Positions 16,538 to 29,544 of a stretch of 64,000 nt of DNA are shown one piece after another. Source of the stretch: Hydrogenophaga taeniospiralis. GTDB lineage: Bacteria; Pseudomonadota; Gammaproteobacteria; Burkholderiales; Burkholderiaceae_C. Position numbers and translations under genes: made by a program. Where the stretch lies: NCBI RefSeq assembly GCF_020510445.1, contig NZ_JAHBAG010000001.1, positions 1,092,501 to 1,156,500 of the forward strand, in the 5' to 3' direction. Position 1 is the stretch's first letter; the number at the start of each line of letters is the position of its first letter. The notes under the pieces are model-generated. The model had not been told where the DNA came from, searched no databases, and saw only the letters and a program-made list of their open reading frames with translations.

Positions 16538-16888
16538 TTGAGCACCTTCAACCACAACGAGCTGATGCGCGACATCAACGAGAGCCTGGCGCCGTTCCGC
16601 AAGGCCCAGCCCACCGCCATGGCGGGTTTCGGCCAACTGGCCAGGGCCGCCATCACCGATGGCGAGCTCAGCGCCAAACACAAGGAGCTGATCGCTCTGT
16701 CGATCGCGGTCACGCAGCGCTGCTCGGGTTGCATCGGCTTTCACGTCAAGGCCCTGGTCCAGCTGGGCTGCACGCGCGCCGAACTCGAAGAGATGCTGGC
16801 TGTGTGCGTGTACATGGGCGGGGGGCCGGCGCTGATGTACGCCGCCGAGGTGATCGCGGCCTGGGAAAAAATGAGCGCCACGGGCTGA
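16538..16888 (+). CDS. Carboxymuconolactone decarboxylase / AhpD-like protein
   Basis: 116 residues from a TTG start at 16538, chosen because AAAGGA at 16526-16531 is correctly spaced (6 bases) and family similarity begins at STFNHNELM; upstream ATGs at 16469 and 16493 are in frame. The AhpD-type motif QRCSGCIGFHVKALV contains the redox CxxC and the following His, and the helical pattern KHKELIALSIAV is typical. Members reduce peroxiredoxin-type partners or act as peroxidases. No clear partner lies adjacent. The plus-strand gene is divergent from the DMT transporter. Confidence 0.87.
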   Translation: MSTFNHNELMRDINESLAPFRKAQPTAMAGFGQLARAAITDGELSAKHKELIALSIAVTQRCSGCIGFHVKALVQLGCTRAELEEMLAVCVYMGGGPALMYAAEVIAAWEKMSATG

Positions 16889-17017
16889 GGGCCCGCAGGC
16901 CTGGGGTGCCACAGAGGTGGAGACTGATCGCCGTGAGCCAGGACACATGCGGCCAGCATAGGGGGCCGCACTGTTGGCGGACGCGGGTGGATCGTCGCGA
17001 TCCGCGGGTCTTGCGCT

Positions 17018-17701
17018 TCAGTGGCCCGCTTGCTTGCGCAGGGCAGCGGTGAGCGCCGACGGCGAGCGGTAGCCCGTGCGCCGCGCCACCTCGGCCACGG
17101 GCAGGCCCTGGCTTCTGAACCGGCGTGCCTCGGCCAGCCGCAGCTCGCGCAGCCACGCCATGGGGCTTTGTCCCAGGTCCTCGCGGCAACGGGCGGTGAA
17201 CTGCGCGGCGCTCAGGTGCACGCGCGACGCCAGGTCGCCCACCTGCAGGGCCGCATGACCGTGGGCCTGTGCCCAGGCGGTCAGCGCGGCCCAGTCGATG
17301 GCGCGCCGTGCCCGCCGCACCGCGGCGGGCGGTGTCCAGGCTTCCAGGAGCAGGGCCGGGCCCAGCAGCCGGGCGCGGGGCAGGGCGCCGTCGCAGGCCG
17401 CGGCAAGGTAGATGGCCAGGGGTGCCAGTGCCCGAGGCTCGGGGTTGTGGTGGGCGTGTTGCCAGCGGGCATCGCGGGAGTCCAGCACCAGGCAGCGTGC
17501 CGACCCGCTGGCTTCGAAGTCGTGGCGGTCCCCGGGGACGATCACGACGCCGTCACCGGCGGCGATGCGCCGGCCGCGGCCATCCACTTCCAGCTCCAGC
17601 ACGCCGTCCAATCCGAGCAGGATCTGGAAGTGGTCGTGCGCGTGGCTGCCGTGCGAGGCGCCATAGCACCGGACCGACAGGGTATCGGCCGGGCGGTTCA
17701 T
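17018..17701 (-). CDS. AraC-family transcriptional regulator
   Basis: 227 residues. The N-terminal half is a cupin-like sensor (HGSHAHDHFQILLGL.GVLELEVDG, then GDGVVIVPGDRHDFEASG). The C-terminal ~100 residues carry the two helix-turn-helix motifs of AraC (DLASRVHLSAAQFTARCRE and PVAEVARRTGYRSPSALTAALRK). The ligand and targets are not evident. It begins two bases after the lipA stop, so it is probably the last gene of the lipoylation operon, although the neighbouring DMT exporter is the more usual kind of target for this subgroup. Confidence 0.9.
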   Translation of the reverse strand: MNRPADTLSVRCYGASHGSHAHDHFQILLGLDGVLELEVDGRGRRIAAGDGVVIVPGDRHDFEASGSARCLVLDSRDARWQHAHHNPEPRALAPLAIYLAAACDGALPRARLLGPALLLEAWTPPAAVRRARRAIDWAALTAWAQAHGHAALQVGDLASRVHLSAAQFTARCREDLGQSPMAWLRELRLAEARRFRSQGLPVAEVARRTGYRSPSALTAALRKQAGH

Positions 17702-17703
17702 GC

Positions 17704-18726
17704 TCAGGCCTTGGGGGCGCCCGCGTGGAGCGCGTTGTGCGCCTGCTGGTCGGCGTGGTAGCTGCTGCGCACCATCGCGCCTACGGCGGCGTGGGTGAAG
17801 CCCATCTCGTAGGCCTTGGCCTCGAACATCTTGAAGGTGTCGGGGTGCACGTAGCGGCGCACCGGCAGGTGGTGGCCGCTGGGGGCCAGGTACTGGCCGA
17901 TGGTCAGCATCTCGATGTTGTGCGCGCGCATGTCGCGCATGACGTCGAGGATTTCCTCGTCGGTCTCACCCAGGCCGACCATCAGGCCGCTCTTGGTGGG
18001 CACGTGCGGGAACAGGGCCTTGAACTTCTTGAGCAGGTTCAAGCTGAACTGGTAGTCAGAACCCGGGCGCGCTTCCTTGTACAGGCGCGGCGCGGTTTCC
18101 AGGTTGTGGTTCATCACGTCGGGCGGCGCGGCCTTCAGGATCTCCAGCGCGCGGTCGTCGCGGCCGCGGAAGTCGGGCACCAGCACCTCGATCTGCGTGC
18201 CCGGCGACAGCTCGCGGGTTTTCTCGATGCAGGCCACGAAATGGCCGGCGCCGCCATCGCGCAGGTCGTCGCGGTCCACACTGGTGATCACCACGTATTT
18301 CAGCTTGAGCGCTGCAATGGTCTTGGCCAGGTTCTCGGGCTCGTTCACGTCCAGCGGGTCGGGGCGGCCGTGGCCCACGTCGCAGAACGGGCAGCGGCGC
18401 GTGCACTTGTCGCCCATGATCATGAAGGTGGCCGTGCCCTTGCCGAAGCATTCACCGATGTTGGGGCAGCTGGCTTCCTCGCACACCGTGACCAGCTTGT
18501 TGGCGCGCAACACGTCCTTGATTTCGTAGAAGCGCGTGGTCGGCGAGCCGGCCTTGACGCGGATCCACTCGGGCTTCTTCAGCACCTCGGCCGGCACGAT
18601 CTTGATCGGGATGCGCGAGGTCTTGGCCTGGCTCTTCTGCTTGGCGCTGGCGTCGTAGCCGGCGGCGGGCTGGGCTTCGCGGACCGTGTGGGTGTCGGCG
18701 GCCGTGGGGGTGTCGGGGCGGGTCAT
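17704..18726 (-). CDS. lipA: Lipoyl synthase
   Basis: 340 residues. The auxiliary cluster motif [12 protein letters not shown] (C-x4-C-x5-C) and the radical-SAM motif CTRRCPFC (C-x3-C-x2-C) are both intact, and the C-terminal RSSYHADQ supplies the conserved Arg-Ser-Ser. The enzyme inserts two sulfurs into octanoyl groups on E2 and GcvH proteins. The N-terminal 35 residues are extra and low-complexity. It follows lipB on the same strand and precedes the AraC gene by two bases. Confidence 0.98.
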   Translation of the reverse strand: MTRPDTPTAADTHTVREAQPAAGYDASAKQKSQAKTSRIPIKIVPAEVLKKPEWIRVKAGSPTTRFYEIKDVLRANKLVTVCEEASCPNIGECFGKGTATFMIMGDKCTRRCPFCDVGHGRPDPLDVNEPENLAKTIAALKLKYVVITSVDRDDLRDGGAGHFVACIEKTRELSPGTQIEVLVPDFRGRDDRALEILKAAPPDVMNHNLETAPRLYKEARPGSDYQFSLNLLKKFKALFPHVPTKSGLMVGLGETDEEILDVMRDMRAHNIEMLTIGQYLAPSGHHLPVRRYVHPDTFKMFEAKAYEMGFTHAAVGAMVRSSYHADQQAHNALHAGAPKA

Positions 18727-18764
18727 GGCGTGGGCGCGGGTGGCGCGATGAGAGAACGGGAGGT

Positions 18765-19457
18765 TCAGGGGCTGAGGGTGGCGCCGAGCTTCTGGCTCAG
18801 GACCTGGGCCGCTTCATCCCATGAAACGGCGACCCCGATTGTAGAAAGGTCCACCGTCTGCAGCCCCGCATACCCACACGGATTGATGCGCCAGTAGGGC
18901 TGCAGGTCCATGGCCACGTTGAGCGCCACGCCGTGGTAGGTGCAATGGCGGCTGACCTTGATGCCCAGCGCGGCGATCTTGCCCAGGCCGGTGAAGTCGG
19001 GGTCGGCCGCAGGTTGGCCGTCCACTTTCTTTTGCGGTCGCTGGGGTAGCAGGGCGTGGCTGGTCGGGTCGTCCAGCCGCACGTAGATGCCGGGTGCACC
19101 GGCCACGCGGTGGCCGGTCACGCCGAAGTGGTCCAGCGTGCGGATCACCGCTTCTTCGATGCGGTAGACGTACTCCTTGACGAAGTAGCCGGCGCGTTGC
19201 AGATCGATCAGCGGGTAGGCCACCACCTGGCCCGGGCCGTGGTAGGTCACCTGGCCACCGCGGTTGGTTTTCACCACCGGGATGTCGCCCGGCGCGAGCA
19301 GGTGGTCGTCGCGGCCCGCGATGCCCTGGGTGAACACGGGCGGGTGCTCGCAGACCCAGAGCTCGTCGGGCGTATCGGCGGTGCGCGCCTCGGTGAACGC
19401 CACCATGGTGTCGCAGGTGGGTGCGTAGTCCACCCGGCCGAGGTGGCGAATCTGCAT
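18765..19457 (-). CDS. lipB: Octanoyl-[ACP]:protein octanoyltransferase
   Basis: 230 residues from ATG 19457; a GTG at 19463 overlapping the DUF493 stop would add two residues. The catalytic Cys/Lys pair is in place: [20 protein letters not shown] has the conserved lysine, and NPCGYAG has the cysteine. [14 protein letters not shown] is the substrate-binding block. The protein moves octanoyl groups from ACP to lipoate-dependent enzymes ahead of LipA. The gene order DUF493-lipB-lipA matches the E. coli ybeD-lipB-lipA neighbourhood. Confidence 0.97.
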   Translation of the reverse strand: MQIRHLGRVDYAPTCDTMVAFTEARTADTPDELWVCEHPPVFTQGIAGRDDHLLAPGDIPVVKTNRGGQVTYHGPGQVVAYPLIDLQRAGYFVKEYVYRIEEAVIRTLDHFGVTGHRVAGAPGIYVRLDDPTSHALLPQRPQKKVDGQPAADPDFTGLGKIAALGIKVSRHCTYHGVALNVAMDLQPYWRINPCGYAGLQTVDLSTIGVAVSWDEAAQVLSQKLGATLSP

Positions 19458-19459
19458 GC

Positions 19460-19744
19460 TCACAGAACGATCTTGACCATCGGGTGCGTGGTCAGCGTGC
19501 GGTACAGCTCGTCGAGCTGCTCGCGGCTGGTCACGTACACCGACAGCGTGAGACCCAGGTAGTTGCCGGCCTTGCTCGGGCGCATCTCGATGGTCGAGGC
19601 GTCGAAGCTGGCATCGAAGGCCTTGGCCACATGGGTCATGGCCGTGACGTAGCCGTCCACGTTGGCGCCCATCACCTTGACGGGGAAGTGGCAGGGGTAT
19701 TCGATGAGCGATTGTTCGGGCGAGATCTCGCGGGGCTGGTCCAT
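19460..19744 (-). CDS. DUF493 (YbeD/UPF0250) family protein
   Basis: 94 residues, the normal size of this ferredoxin-like alpha/beta fold. The segments [15 protein letters not shown] and [34 protein letters not shown] are characteristic. Biochemical function is unsettled; the fold resembles the regulatory domain of phosphoglycerate dehydrogenase, and the gene is conserved beside lipB. Its TGA overlaps the possible lipB GTG start. The ORF extends upstream without a stop, but the ATG at 19744 fits the family length. Confidence 0.95.
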   Translation of the reverse strand: MDQPREISPEQSLIEYPCHFPVKVMGANVDGYVTAMTHVAKAFDASFDASTIEMRPSKAGNYLGLTLSVYVTSREQLDELYRTLTTHPMVKIVL

Positions 19745-19755
19745 GGCGATATTCC

Positions 19756-20667
19756 TCAAATCGATTGCGCGGCCTTGGCGCGCTGGTATCCGGCATAGAG
19801 CCGCTCGTACACCGGGCCGGGGCGACCACGCTGCGCGCCATGCCCCACCGGCTGGCCGTCCAGCGTGGTGATGGGCAACACCTCTTTGGTGGCCGAGGAC
19901 AACATCAGTTCGTCGGCGTCCAGCACCTCGGTGCGGCCGATGCGACGCAACTCGAAGGGGATGTCTTGCTCCCTGCAAATCTCTTCGATCAGATCGAAGC
20001 GGATGCCTTCGAGCACCAGATGGTCCTTGGGCGGCCCCATGACCACACCATTCTTCACCACCCAGACGTTGCTGGCGGCGGCCTCGCTGAGAAAACCATC
20101 ACGGAACATCACGGTCTCGATGGCATCGGCGTCGGCACTGATCTGGCGTGCCAACACGGCGCCCAGCAGGCTGGTGCTCTTGATGTGGGCCTTCTGCCAG
20201 CGGAAGTCGTCGGCGCTGACGCAGGACACGCCGACTTGTCGTTGCTCCGGCGTCGCCGGCTTCATGTCACCCACCATGACAAACACCGTGGGCCGCAGGC
20301 CAGGCGGCATCACGTGGTCGCGCACCGCGACGCCACGCGTGACCTGGATGTAGACCAGCTGGTTGGCCGCGCCGGTGGACGCCATCTGCGCCTGGATCAG
20401 GCGACGCGCGATCGCCAGCCAATCCGCGGCCCTCAGCGGGTTGGCGATGCGCAGTTCACCCAGCGAGCGCTCCAGTCGGGCCGTGTGCTGCTCGAGTCGG
20501 AAAATCTTGCCGCCGTAGGCCGGCAACACCTCGTAGACACCATCACCAAAGATGAAGCCCCGGTCGAGCACACTCACCTTGGCATCGCACAAAGGGCCGT
20601 ACTCGCCGTTCAGATAGCAGAGTGAGTCGGGCAGCACGGACGCACTCGTTTCGCGGGGGGTGTTCAT
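19756..20667 (-). CDS. dat: D-amino-acid aminotransferase (class IV PLP enzyme)
   Basis: 303 residues from ATG 20667; the in-frame start at 20754 overlaps the atp promoter region and is unlikely. The fold type IV features are [29 protein letters not shown] at the start, the PLP lysine Lys163 in [10 protein letters not shown], and the phosphate-binding [15 protein letters not shown] near the C-terminus. The enzyme makes D-Ala/D-Glu from D-amino acids or acts as a branched-chain-like transaminase; subfamily choice is by overall pattern. It heads the DUF493-lipB-lipA transcript and is divergent from the atp operon. Confidence 0.92.
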   Translation of the reverse strand: MNTPRETSASVLPDSLCYLNGEYGPLCDAKVSVLDRGFIFGDGVYEVLPAYGGKIFRLEQHTARLERSLGELRIANPLRAADWLAIARRLIQAQMASTGAANQLVYIQVTRGVAVRDHVMPPGLRPTVFVMVGDMKPATPEQRQVGVSCVSADDFRWQKAHIKSTSLLGAVLARQISADADAIETVMFRDGFLSEAAASNVWVVKNGVVMGPPKDHLVLEGIRFDLIEEICREQDIPFELRRIGRTEVLDADELMLSSATKEVLPITTLDGQPVGHGAQRGRPGPVYERLYAGYQRAKAAQSI

Positions 20668-20720
20668 TTTTGAGATTATCGGACGCAGCGCGAGCGCCTG
20701 CCCCAGTTCGGCCGGCAGGC

Positions 20721-20751
20721 TTGACGAGCCCATGGGGTTTCTACGTATAAT
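20721..20751 (+). promoter_or_regulatory. Sigma70-type promoter of the ATP synthase operon
   Basis: TTGACG (20721-20726) and a perfect TATAAT (20746-20751) are separated by 19 bases, slightly longer than ideal. The start of atpI is 50 bases downstream of the -10, in the gap between the divergent dat and atpI genes. Confidence 0.7.
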
Positions 20752-20800
20752 CAACGGCTGTGCTCAATCGCATCCATCTGTAACCCGTCTGTAATTTGCC

Positions 20801-21301
20801 ATGTCGACAATGCCTCCGGTCGGGTCGACGAAGCAAGCCGCAGATGCTTGGGAAGATGGGGCGAACGAAGCCGATTTCAAGCCACTCACGCACGAAGAGG
20901 CGTTGCGGTGGCGGTCCGGTCAGCCGGTGCTGTCGGTCTGGCGCCTGGTTGGCGTGCAGTTGCTGGTCGGTCTGGCGGTCGCTGCACTGACGTGGTTGTT
21001 CACGCAGTCGGTGTCGCTGGCGTCGTCGGTCCTGTATGGCGCTGCTTCGGTGGTGCTCCCAACGGTCTTGATGGCTTGGGGCATGACGTCGAGTGCCTTG
21101 TCCCGCCGGGCGGCGGGGCATGTGATCTCGATGTTCATGGGTTTTGTTTTGTGGGAGGGGGTCAAGATTCTGCTGTCGGTGGCCATGTTGTGGTCCGCGC
21201 CCAGAATCGTCCCTGACCTGAATTGGCTCGCCCTGTTGGCGGGCTTGGTGGTGGTGCTCAAGGTGTACTGGTTTGGATTCTGGATCCAGACCCGGCGTTG
21301 A
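20801..21301 (+). CDS. atpI: ATP synthase subunit I (AtpI-like)
   Basis: 166 residues: a soluble N-terminus of about 45 residues, then four hydrophobic segments (VWRLVGVQLLVGLAVAALTWL; SLASSVLYGAASVVLPTVLMAWG; VISMFMGFVLWEGVKILLSV; LNWLALLAGLVVVLKVYWFGF). This is the AtpI pattern, a small membrane protein that assists c-ring assembly or Mg handling and is dispensable in E. coli. Position as first gene before atpB supports the call more than the poorly conserved sequence does. Confidence 0.88.
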   Translation: MSTMPPVGSTKQAADAWEDGANEADFKPLTHEEALRWRSGQPVLSVWRLVGVQLLVGLAVAALTWLFTQSVSLASSVLYGAASVVLPTVLMAWGMTSSALSRRAAGHVISMFMGFVLWEGVKILLSVAMLWSAPRIVPDLNWLALLAGLVVVLKVYWFGFWIQTRR

Positions 21302-21330
21302 ACTCAAACGGTAGACGGAAACATACAAAC

Positions 21331-22535
<1,205 letters not shown>

Positions 22536-22661
22536 TCGGGTTTGCTGCCCTGCGTGGCGCTTCCGATGTGGTGATGGAGGCCTTGGGCCGAGTCACCGTT
22601 CGCGGCGCTTCGCGGCAGCAAGTGCGTCACCACCTTTGTTAACACACAGAAAGGCGTTGCG

Positions 22662-23132
22662 ATGAATATCAATGCAACCCTCTTTGCGCAGGCCATCGTC
22701 TTTGCGATCCTGGTGTGGTTCACGATGAAATTCGTGTGGCCTCCCATCGCCAAGGCACTGGATGAGCGTGCGTTGAAGATCTCCGAAGGACTGGCTTCCG
22801 CCGAGAAAGCCAAGTCCGAACTGGCCGTGGCCAACAAACGTGTGGAAGAAGAGTTGAGCAAGTCGCGCAACGAATCCGCCACCCGCCTGGCCGATGCCGA
22901 ACGCCGCGCCCAGATCGTGATTGAAGAGGCCAAGGCGCGAGCCACCGAAGAGGCTTCCAAGATCGTGGCCACCGCCCGTCAGGAAGCCGATCAGCAGGTC
23001 ATCAAGGCGCGCGAACTGCTGCGGGAAGAAGTCGCAGCGCTGGCCGTCAAGGGTGCAGAGCAGATCCTCAAGCGCGAAGTCAACGCCGGCATCCATGCCG
23101 AGTTGCTGGGCCGTTTGAAGAGCGAACTCTGA
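22662..23132 (+). CDS. atpF: F0F1 ATP synthase subunit b
   Basis: 156 residues: one N-terminal membrane helix ([23 protein letters not shown]) followed by a long charged, Ala/Glu/Lys-rich helix that dimerises as the peripheral stalk. The expected [30 protein letters not shown] segment near the C-terminus contacts the delta subunit. 126 bases separate it from atpE; I see no terminator there. Confidence 0.97.
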   Translation: MNINATLFAQAIVFAILVWFTMKFVWPPIAKALDERALKISEGLASAEKAKSELAVANKRVEEELSKSRNESATRLADAERRAQIVIEEAKARATEEASKIVATARQEADQQVIKARELLREEVAALAVKGAEQILKREVNAGIHAELLGRLKSEL

Positions 23133-23185
23133 TCCGCCCTACGCTGACGCACCCTACGTTAACCGCAGGCATCCCAAGGTAGACC

Positions 23186-23716
23186 ATGGCCGAAATCGCA
23201 ACAATAGCCCGCCCTTACGCGGAAGCGCTGTTCAAAGTGGCGGGCGCGGACGCAGCCGGTGCAGCCGCATGGCTGGACGAACTGGCGGCCGTTGCTTCCA
23301 ACGAGCAACTGCGTCAGTTCGCTGACAGTCCCAAGTCCTCACCCGAACAGGTGTTCGGTGTCATCTCTGGTGTGCTCAAGAGCAGCCTGCCCGCCATGGC
23401 GCAGAACTTCCTGCGCACGGTGATCGACAACGGACGCCTTGCCGCCTTGCCCGAAATTGCCAGTCAGTTTCGCGCATTGAAGAACGCGCAACTGGGCTCC
23501 TTCGACGCCATCGTGTACAGCGCTTTTGACATGGACAACGCCGCCTTGGCCGACCTCTCCGGCGTGCTGGAAAAGCGGTTTGGCCGCAAGCTCAACTTGC
23601 AGGTCACGCTGCAGCCGGAGCTGATCGGTGGTGTTCGCGTGGTGGTGGGTGACGAGGTGCTCGACACCTCGATCAAAGCCCGCCTGGAACAAATGAAAGT
23701 TGCCCTCACGGCCTGA
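23186..23716 (+). CDS. atpH: F0F1 ATP synthase subunit delta
   Basis: 176 residues, normal for the OSCP/delta subunit that joins the b-dimer to the top of the alpha-beta hexamer. The N-terminal helical bundle starts with [13 protein letters not shown], the hallmark of the family, and the C-terminal part has [41 protein letters not shown]. Standard operon position between atpF and atpA. Confidence 0.97.
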   Translation: MAEIATIARPYAEALFKVAGADAAGAAAWLDELAAVASNEQLRQFADSPKSSPEQVFGVISGVLKSSLPAMAQNFLRTVIDNGRLAALPEIASQFRALKNAQLGSFDAIVYSAFDMDNAALADLSGVLEKRFGRKLNLQVTLQPELIGGVRVVVGDEVLDTSIKARLEQMKVALTA

Positions 23717-23778
23717 AGGCCTTTTGGCTGACTGCACGGGCGCGCCCTCATCCCATTTAACGAAAGAAGGAAAGAGTC

Positions 23779-25335
23779 ATGCAACTCAATCCCGCCGAAA
23801 TCTCTGAACTGATCAAGTCCCGTATCGAGGGTCTGGGCGCATCGAGCGATGTGCGCAACCAGGGCACCGTGGTGTCGGTGACCGACGGTATCGTCCGCGT
23901 CCATGGCCTGTCCGATGTGATGCAGGGCGAAATGCTGGAATTCCCGGCCAACAAGGACGGCGTGCCTTCCTTTGGTCTGGCTCTGAACCTGGAGCGCGAC
24001 TCCGTCGGCGCCGTGATTCTGGGTGAGTACGAGCACATCTCCGAAGGCGAGACCGTCAAATGCACGGGCCAGATTCTGTCGGTGCCGGTCGGCCCCGAAC
24101 TGATCGGTCGTGTGGTCAACGCCCTGGGCGCTCCGATCGACGGCAAGGGCCCGGTCAACGCCAAGATGACCGACGTGATCGAAAAAGTCGCCCCGGGCGT
24201 GATCGCCCGCAAATCGGTGGACCAACCGGTGCAGACCGGCCTGAAGTCGATCGACTCGATGGTGCCCGTGGGCCGTGGCCAGCGCGAGCTGATCATCGGT
24301 GACCGCCAGACCGGCAAGACCGCCGTGGCGATCGACGCGATCATCAACCAGAAGGGTCAGAACATGACCTGCGTTTACGTCGCGATTGGCCAGAAGGCCT
24401 CGTCGATCAAGAACGTGGTGCGTGCCCTGGAGCAGGCTGGCGCGATGGAATACACCATCGTCGTGGCGGCTTCGGCCTCTGAATCCGCTGCCATGCAGTA
24501 CCTGTCGGCCTATTCCGGCTGCACGATGGGCGAGTACTTCCGTGACCGCGGCCAGGATGCCCTGATCGTGTACGACGACCTGTCCAAGCAGGCCGTGGCC
24601 TACCGCCAGGTTTCGCTGCTGCTTCGCCGCCCGCCAGGCCGCGAAGCCTACCCCGGCGACGTGTTCTACCTGCACAGCCGTCTGCTCGAGCGCGCCGCGC
24701 GCGTGAACGCCGACTACGTCGAAGCCTTCACCAAGGGTGAAGTCAAGGGCAAGACCGGTTCGCTGACCGCACTGCCCATCATCGAAACGCAGGCCGGCGA
24801 CGTGTCCGCTTTCGTGCCGACCAACGTGATCTCGATCACCGACGGCCAGATCTTCCTGGAAACCAGCCTGTTCAACGCCGGTATCCGCCCCGCCATCAAC
24901 GCCGGTATCTCGGTGTCGCGCGTCGGTGGTGCGGCTCAGACCAAGCTGATCAAGTCGCTGTCCGGTGGTATCCGTACCGACCTGGCCCAGTACCGTGAAC
25001 TGGCCGCGTTCGCGCAGTTCGCTTCCGACCTGGACGAAGCCACCCGCAAGCAGCTCGACCGCGGTGCCCGCGTGACCGAACTGCTCAAGCAGGCCCAGTA
25101 CTCGCCCCAGTCGATCGGTCTGATGGCCTCCACGCTGTTTGCCGTGAACAAGGGCTACCTCGACGACGTCGAAGTGAAGAAGGTGCTGCCGTTTGAAGCG
25201 GGCATGCACGCTTACTTGAAAGACAAGTACGCGGCCCTGCTGGCCAAGATGGAATCCGACAAGGCCATGGACAAGGACGCTGAAGCCCAGCTCGCCGCCG
25301 CCATCGCCGAGTTCAAGAAGACCGGCACGTACTGA
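23779..25335 (+). CDS. atpA: F0F1 ATP synthase subunit alpha
   Basis: 518 residues, full length. The P-loop GDRQTGKTA, the non-catalytic site features, the arginine finger segment and the C-terminal [17 protein letters not shown] are present. The alpha subunits carry the non-catalytic nucleotide sites and contribute the arginine finger to the beta active site. It has GAAAGAAGGAAAGAG-like purine-rich sequence before the start. Confidence 0.99.
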   Translation: MQLNPAEISELIKSRIEGLGASSDVRNQGTVVSVTDGIVRVHGLSDVMQGEMLEFPANKDGVPSFGLALNLERDSVGAVILGEYEHISEGETVKCTGQILSVPVGPELIGRVVNALGAPIDGKGPVNAKMTDVIEKVAPGVIARKSVDQPVQTGLKSIDSMVPVGRGQRELIIGDRQTGKTAVAIDAIINQKGQNMTCVYVAIGQKASSIKNVVRALEQAGAMEYTIVVAASASESAAMQYLSAYSGCTMGEYFRDRGQDALIVYDDLSKQAVAYRQVSLLLRRPPGREAYPGDVFYLHSRLLERAARVNADYVEAFTKGEVKGKTGSLTALPIIETQAGDVSAFVPTNVISITDGQIFLETSLFNAGIRPAINAGISVSRVGGAAQTKLIKSLSGGIRTDLAQYRELAAFAQFASDLDEATRKQLDRGARVTELLKQAQYSPQSIGLMASTLFAVNKGYLDDVEVKKVLPFEAGMHAYLKDKYAALLAKMESDKAMDKDAEAQLAAAIAEFKKTGTY

Positions 25336-25365
25336 TCCGTCCATTGACCCGATAAAGGAGCAGCA

Positions 25366-27683
<2,318 letters not shown>

Positions 27684-27803
27684 AGCGGCGTACTCGGGCG
27701 CCCGGCGTTGTTGGTGTGCGCTATGTGCAGCAGCACATCTCCGCGCACCGCCTAGCCGGACACCCGATTACTTGCTTTCCGACGACTTTTTAAAGGAGAA
27801 CAT

Positions 27804-28220
27804 ATGAGCACCATCCGCGTCGATGTGGTCAGCGCCGAAGAGTCCATCTTTTCGGGCGAGGCCAAGTTCGTGGCGCTGCCGGGTGAAGCCGGTGAGTTGG
27901 GCATTCTGCCCGGTCACATTCCGCTGATCACCCGCATCAAGCCCGGTGCCGTGCGCATCGAAAAAGCCGACGGCGGCGAAGAGTTCGTGTTTGTGGCCGG
28001 TGGCATTCTGGAAGTGCAGCCGAACCACATCACCGTGTTGTCCGATACCGCCATCCGTGGCAAGGATCTGGACGAGGCCAAGGCCACCGACGCGCGCAAG
28101 CAAGCCGAAGAAGCGGTCAAGAACGCCAAAAGCGACATCGATCTGGCCAAGGCCACCTCGGAACTCGCGGTCATGGCGGCCCAGATCGCGGCGCTGCGCA
28201 AGTACCGTCAGAAGAAGTGA
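27804..28220 (+). CDS. atpC: F0F1 ATP synthase subunit epsilon
   Basis: 138 residues. The N-terminal beta-sandwich shows [32 protein letters not shown], the family's most conserved block, followed by a two-helix C-terminal domain ([33 protein letters not shown]) that can extend to inhibit ATP hydrolysis. It has a strong ribosome-binding site (AAAGGAG) and is followed by the operon terminator. Confidence 0.98.
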   Translation: MSTIRVDVVSAEESIFSGEAKFVALPGEAGELGILPGHIPLITRIKPGAVRIEKADGGEEFVFVAGGILEVQPNHITVLSDTAIRGKDLDEAKATDARKQAEEAVKNAKSDIDLAKATSELAVMAAQIAALRKYRQKK

Positions 28221-28240
28221 AACGCCCGCAGCGTTTGACG

Positions 28241-28267
28241 AAAGCCGGCTCAGCGCCGGCTTTTTTT
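28241..28267 (+). terminator. Intrinsic terminator of the atp operon
   Basis: A 9-bp perfect stem (AAAGCCGGC / GCCGGCTTT) around a five-base loop ends in seven or more T residues, 21 bases after the atpC stop. Confidence 0.92.
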
Positions 28268-28337
28268 CGCCAGGGGTTTGCCTGGCGAACGCCGCATGGG
28301 AAGATAGCGGACCCCATAACCACAACGAGCGCGCGGG

Positions 28338-28910
28338 ATGTCATCGATCTTTGAGAACCCCGATATGGCCCCCGAAGAGGTGGCGGCCCGGCTGCTGGTG
28401 ACGGCGTCCGCCCTGGACGACCTGACCCTGGCCGACGCCATGAAGGTGGTGGGTTACATGCGGCCCAAGCGCATCAAGGCGGGCACCGTGTTCATCCACG
28501 AGGGGGAGGTGACGCACAACGACTACATGCTGCTGGTGCTCGAAGGCGACATCGCCGTGGCCAACGATCTGCCGGGGCTGCACGAAAGCATCGTGGTCAA
28601 CATCCTGGGCCCGGGGCACCTGATCGGTGAAATGGGCGTGCTCGACGGCGCACCCCGCTCGGCCACCTGCACCGCGACCACCGACATCGCCGCGGCGGTG
28701 CTCTCGCGCACCGCCTTGATGCGGCTGCTGCGGGACGAGCCGCGCGTGGGCGCGCGCTTGCTGCTCGCCATTTCCAAGCGCATGGCAGACCGCCTGCGCG
28801 ACACCACGCGCAAGCTCCGGACGTTCGCGTTGATGAACAAGGCGCTGCAGGAGGAACTGCAGGTGATCATGAACAGCCGCACGCCCTTGCCCAAGAAGAC
28901 CATCCGCTGA
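28338..28910 (+). CDS. Cyclic-nucleotide-binding-domain protein without DNA-binding domain
   Basis: 190 residues. One cNMP-binding beta-roll is clear (GTVFIHEGEVTHNDYMLLVLEGDIAV..., then GPGHLIGEMGVLDGAPRSATCTATTDIAAAVLSR, which holds the phosphate-binding cassette with Glu, Ala, Pro-Arg-Ser). The remaining C-terminal helices (LLAISKRMADRLRDTTRKLRTFALMNKALQEEL) resemble the dimer helix of Crp-like proteins, but no helix-turn-helix follows. It may act as a stand-alone sensor or adaptor; ligand identity is not proven. It follows the atp terminator as a single gene. Confidence 0.85.
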   Translation: MSSIFENPDMAPEEVAARLLVTASALDDLTLADAMKVVGYMRPKRIKAGTVFIHEGEVTHNDYMLLVLEGDIAVANDLPGLHESIVVNILGPGHLIGEMGVLDGAPRSATCTATTDIAAAVLSRTALMRLLRDEPRVGARLLLAISKRMADRLRDTTRKLRTFALMNKALQEELQVIMNSRTPLPKKTIR

Positions 28911-29003
28911 GCCGTTGGCGATGGGTGCCGCAACGCACCCGAGAAGGCCGGCCCTCTGCCCGAACGGCTGAGCCCGGGTCGCGGCGCGCCCCGTGGCGCG
29001 GCA

Positions 29004-29531
29004 CTAGACCCGTACCACGGCGTCGGGCAGTTCGTTGGCGGTTTGCGTGCCGGGTTCGGCCGGGAAGTGCTCCACCAGCAGGGCCGAGACTTCTTCCAGG
29101 GCCTGGGTGAGGCCGTCCTCGAACGCCCCCTCGTGCAGATGGGCGCCCAGGCGGTCGACGATGCCCTGCCACTGGGCCGCACTCACGCGCCGGCTCAGTG
29201 CCCGATCGGCCACGAATTCGATGGCGTGTTCGGCCAGCAGCAGGTAGATCAGCACGCCGTTGTTGGACTCGGTGTCCCACACACGCAGGCGGCCAAACCA
29301 GCTCAGGGCGCGCTGGCGCACCACCGCTTTCAACGGCATGGTGGCTTGGACGCGCCACAGGTAACTGGTGGGCAGGGCGGCTTCCACGCACAGCCGCACC
29401 TCGCCGGTGTGGCGCAGCTCGCTGGCGGCGACGCGCCGGGCAAGGCGGGCGGCCATGTCGTCCGGGACGGCGCGCCGCGTGTCGGCGCGGTCGCGCCAGC
29501 GGTGTTTGAGGATGCGAAGCAGTTTGTTCAT
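29004..29531 (-). CDS. TPM-domain protein (TPM_phosphatase-like)
   Basis: 175 residues from ATG 29531. A basic N-terminus (LLRILKHRWRDRADTRRAV) precedes a TPM-like alpha/beta domain with HTGEVRLCVEAALP and WDTESNNGVLIYLLLAEHAIEFVADRALS, the strand-loop pattern typical of TPM domains. It lacks a signal peptide, so the domain is probably cytosolic or peripheral. It is the third gene of the lemA-TPM-TPM operon, a common bacterial arrangement thought to concern envelope or membrane-protein homeostasis; the biochemical role is uncertain. Confidence 0.85.
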   Translation of the reverse strand: MNKLLRILKHRWRDRADTRRAVPDDMAARLARRVAASELRHTGEVRLCVEAALPTSYLWRVQATMPLKAVVRQRALSWFGRLRVWDTESNNGVLIYLLLAEHAIEFVADRALSRRVSAAQWQGIVDRLGAHLHEGAFEDGLTQALEEVSALLVEHFPAEPGTQTANELPDAVVRV

Positions 29532-29544
29532 GCGCGTGTCCGAA

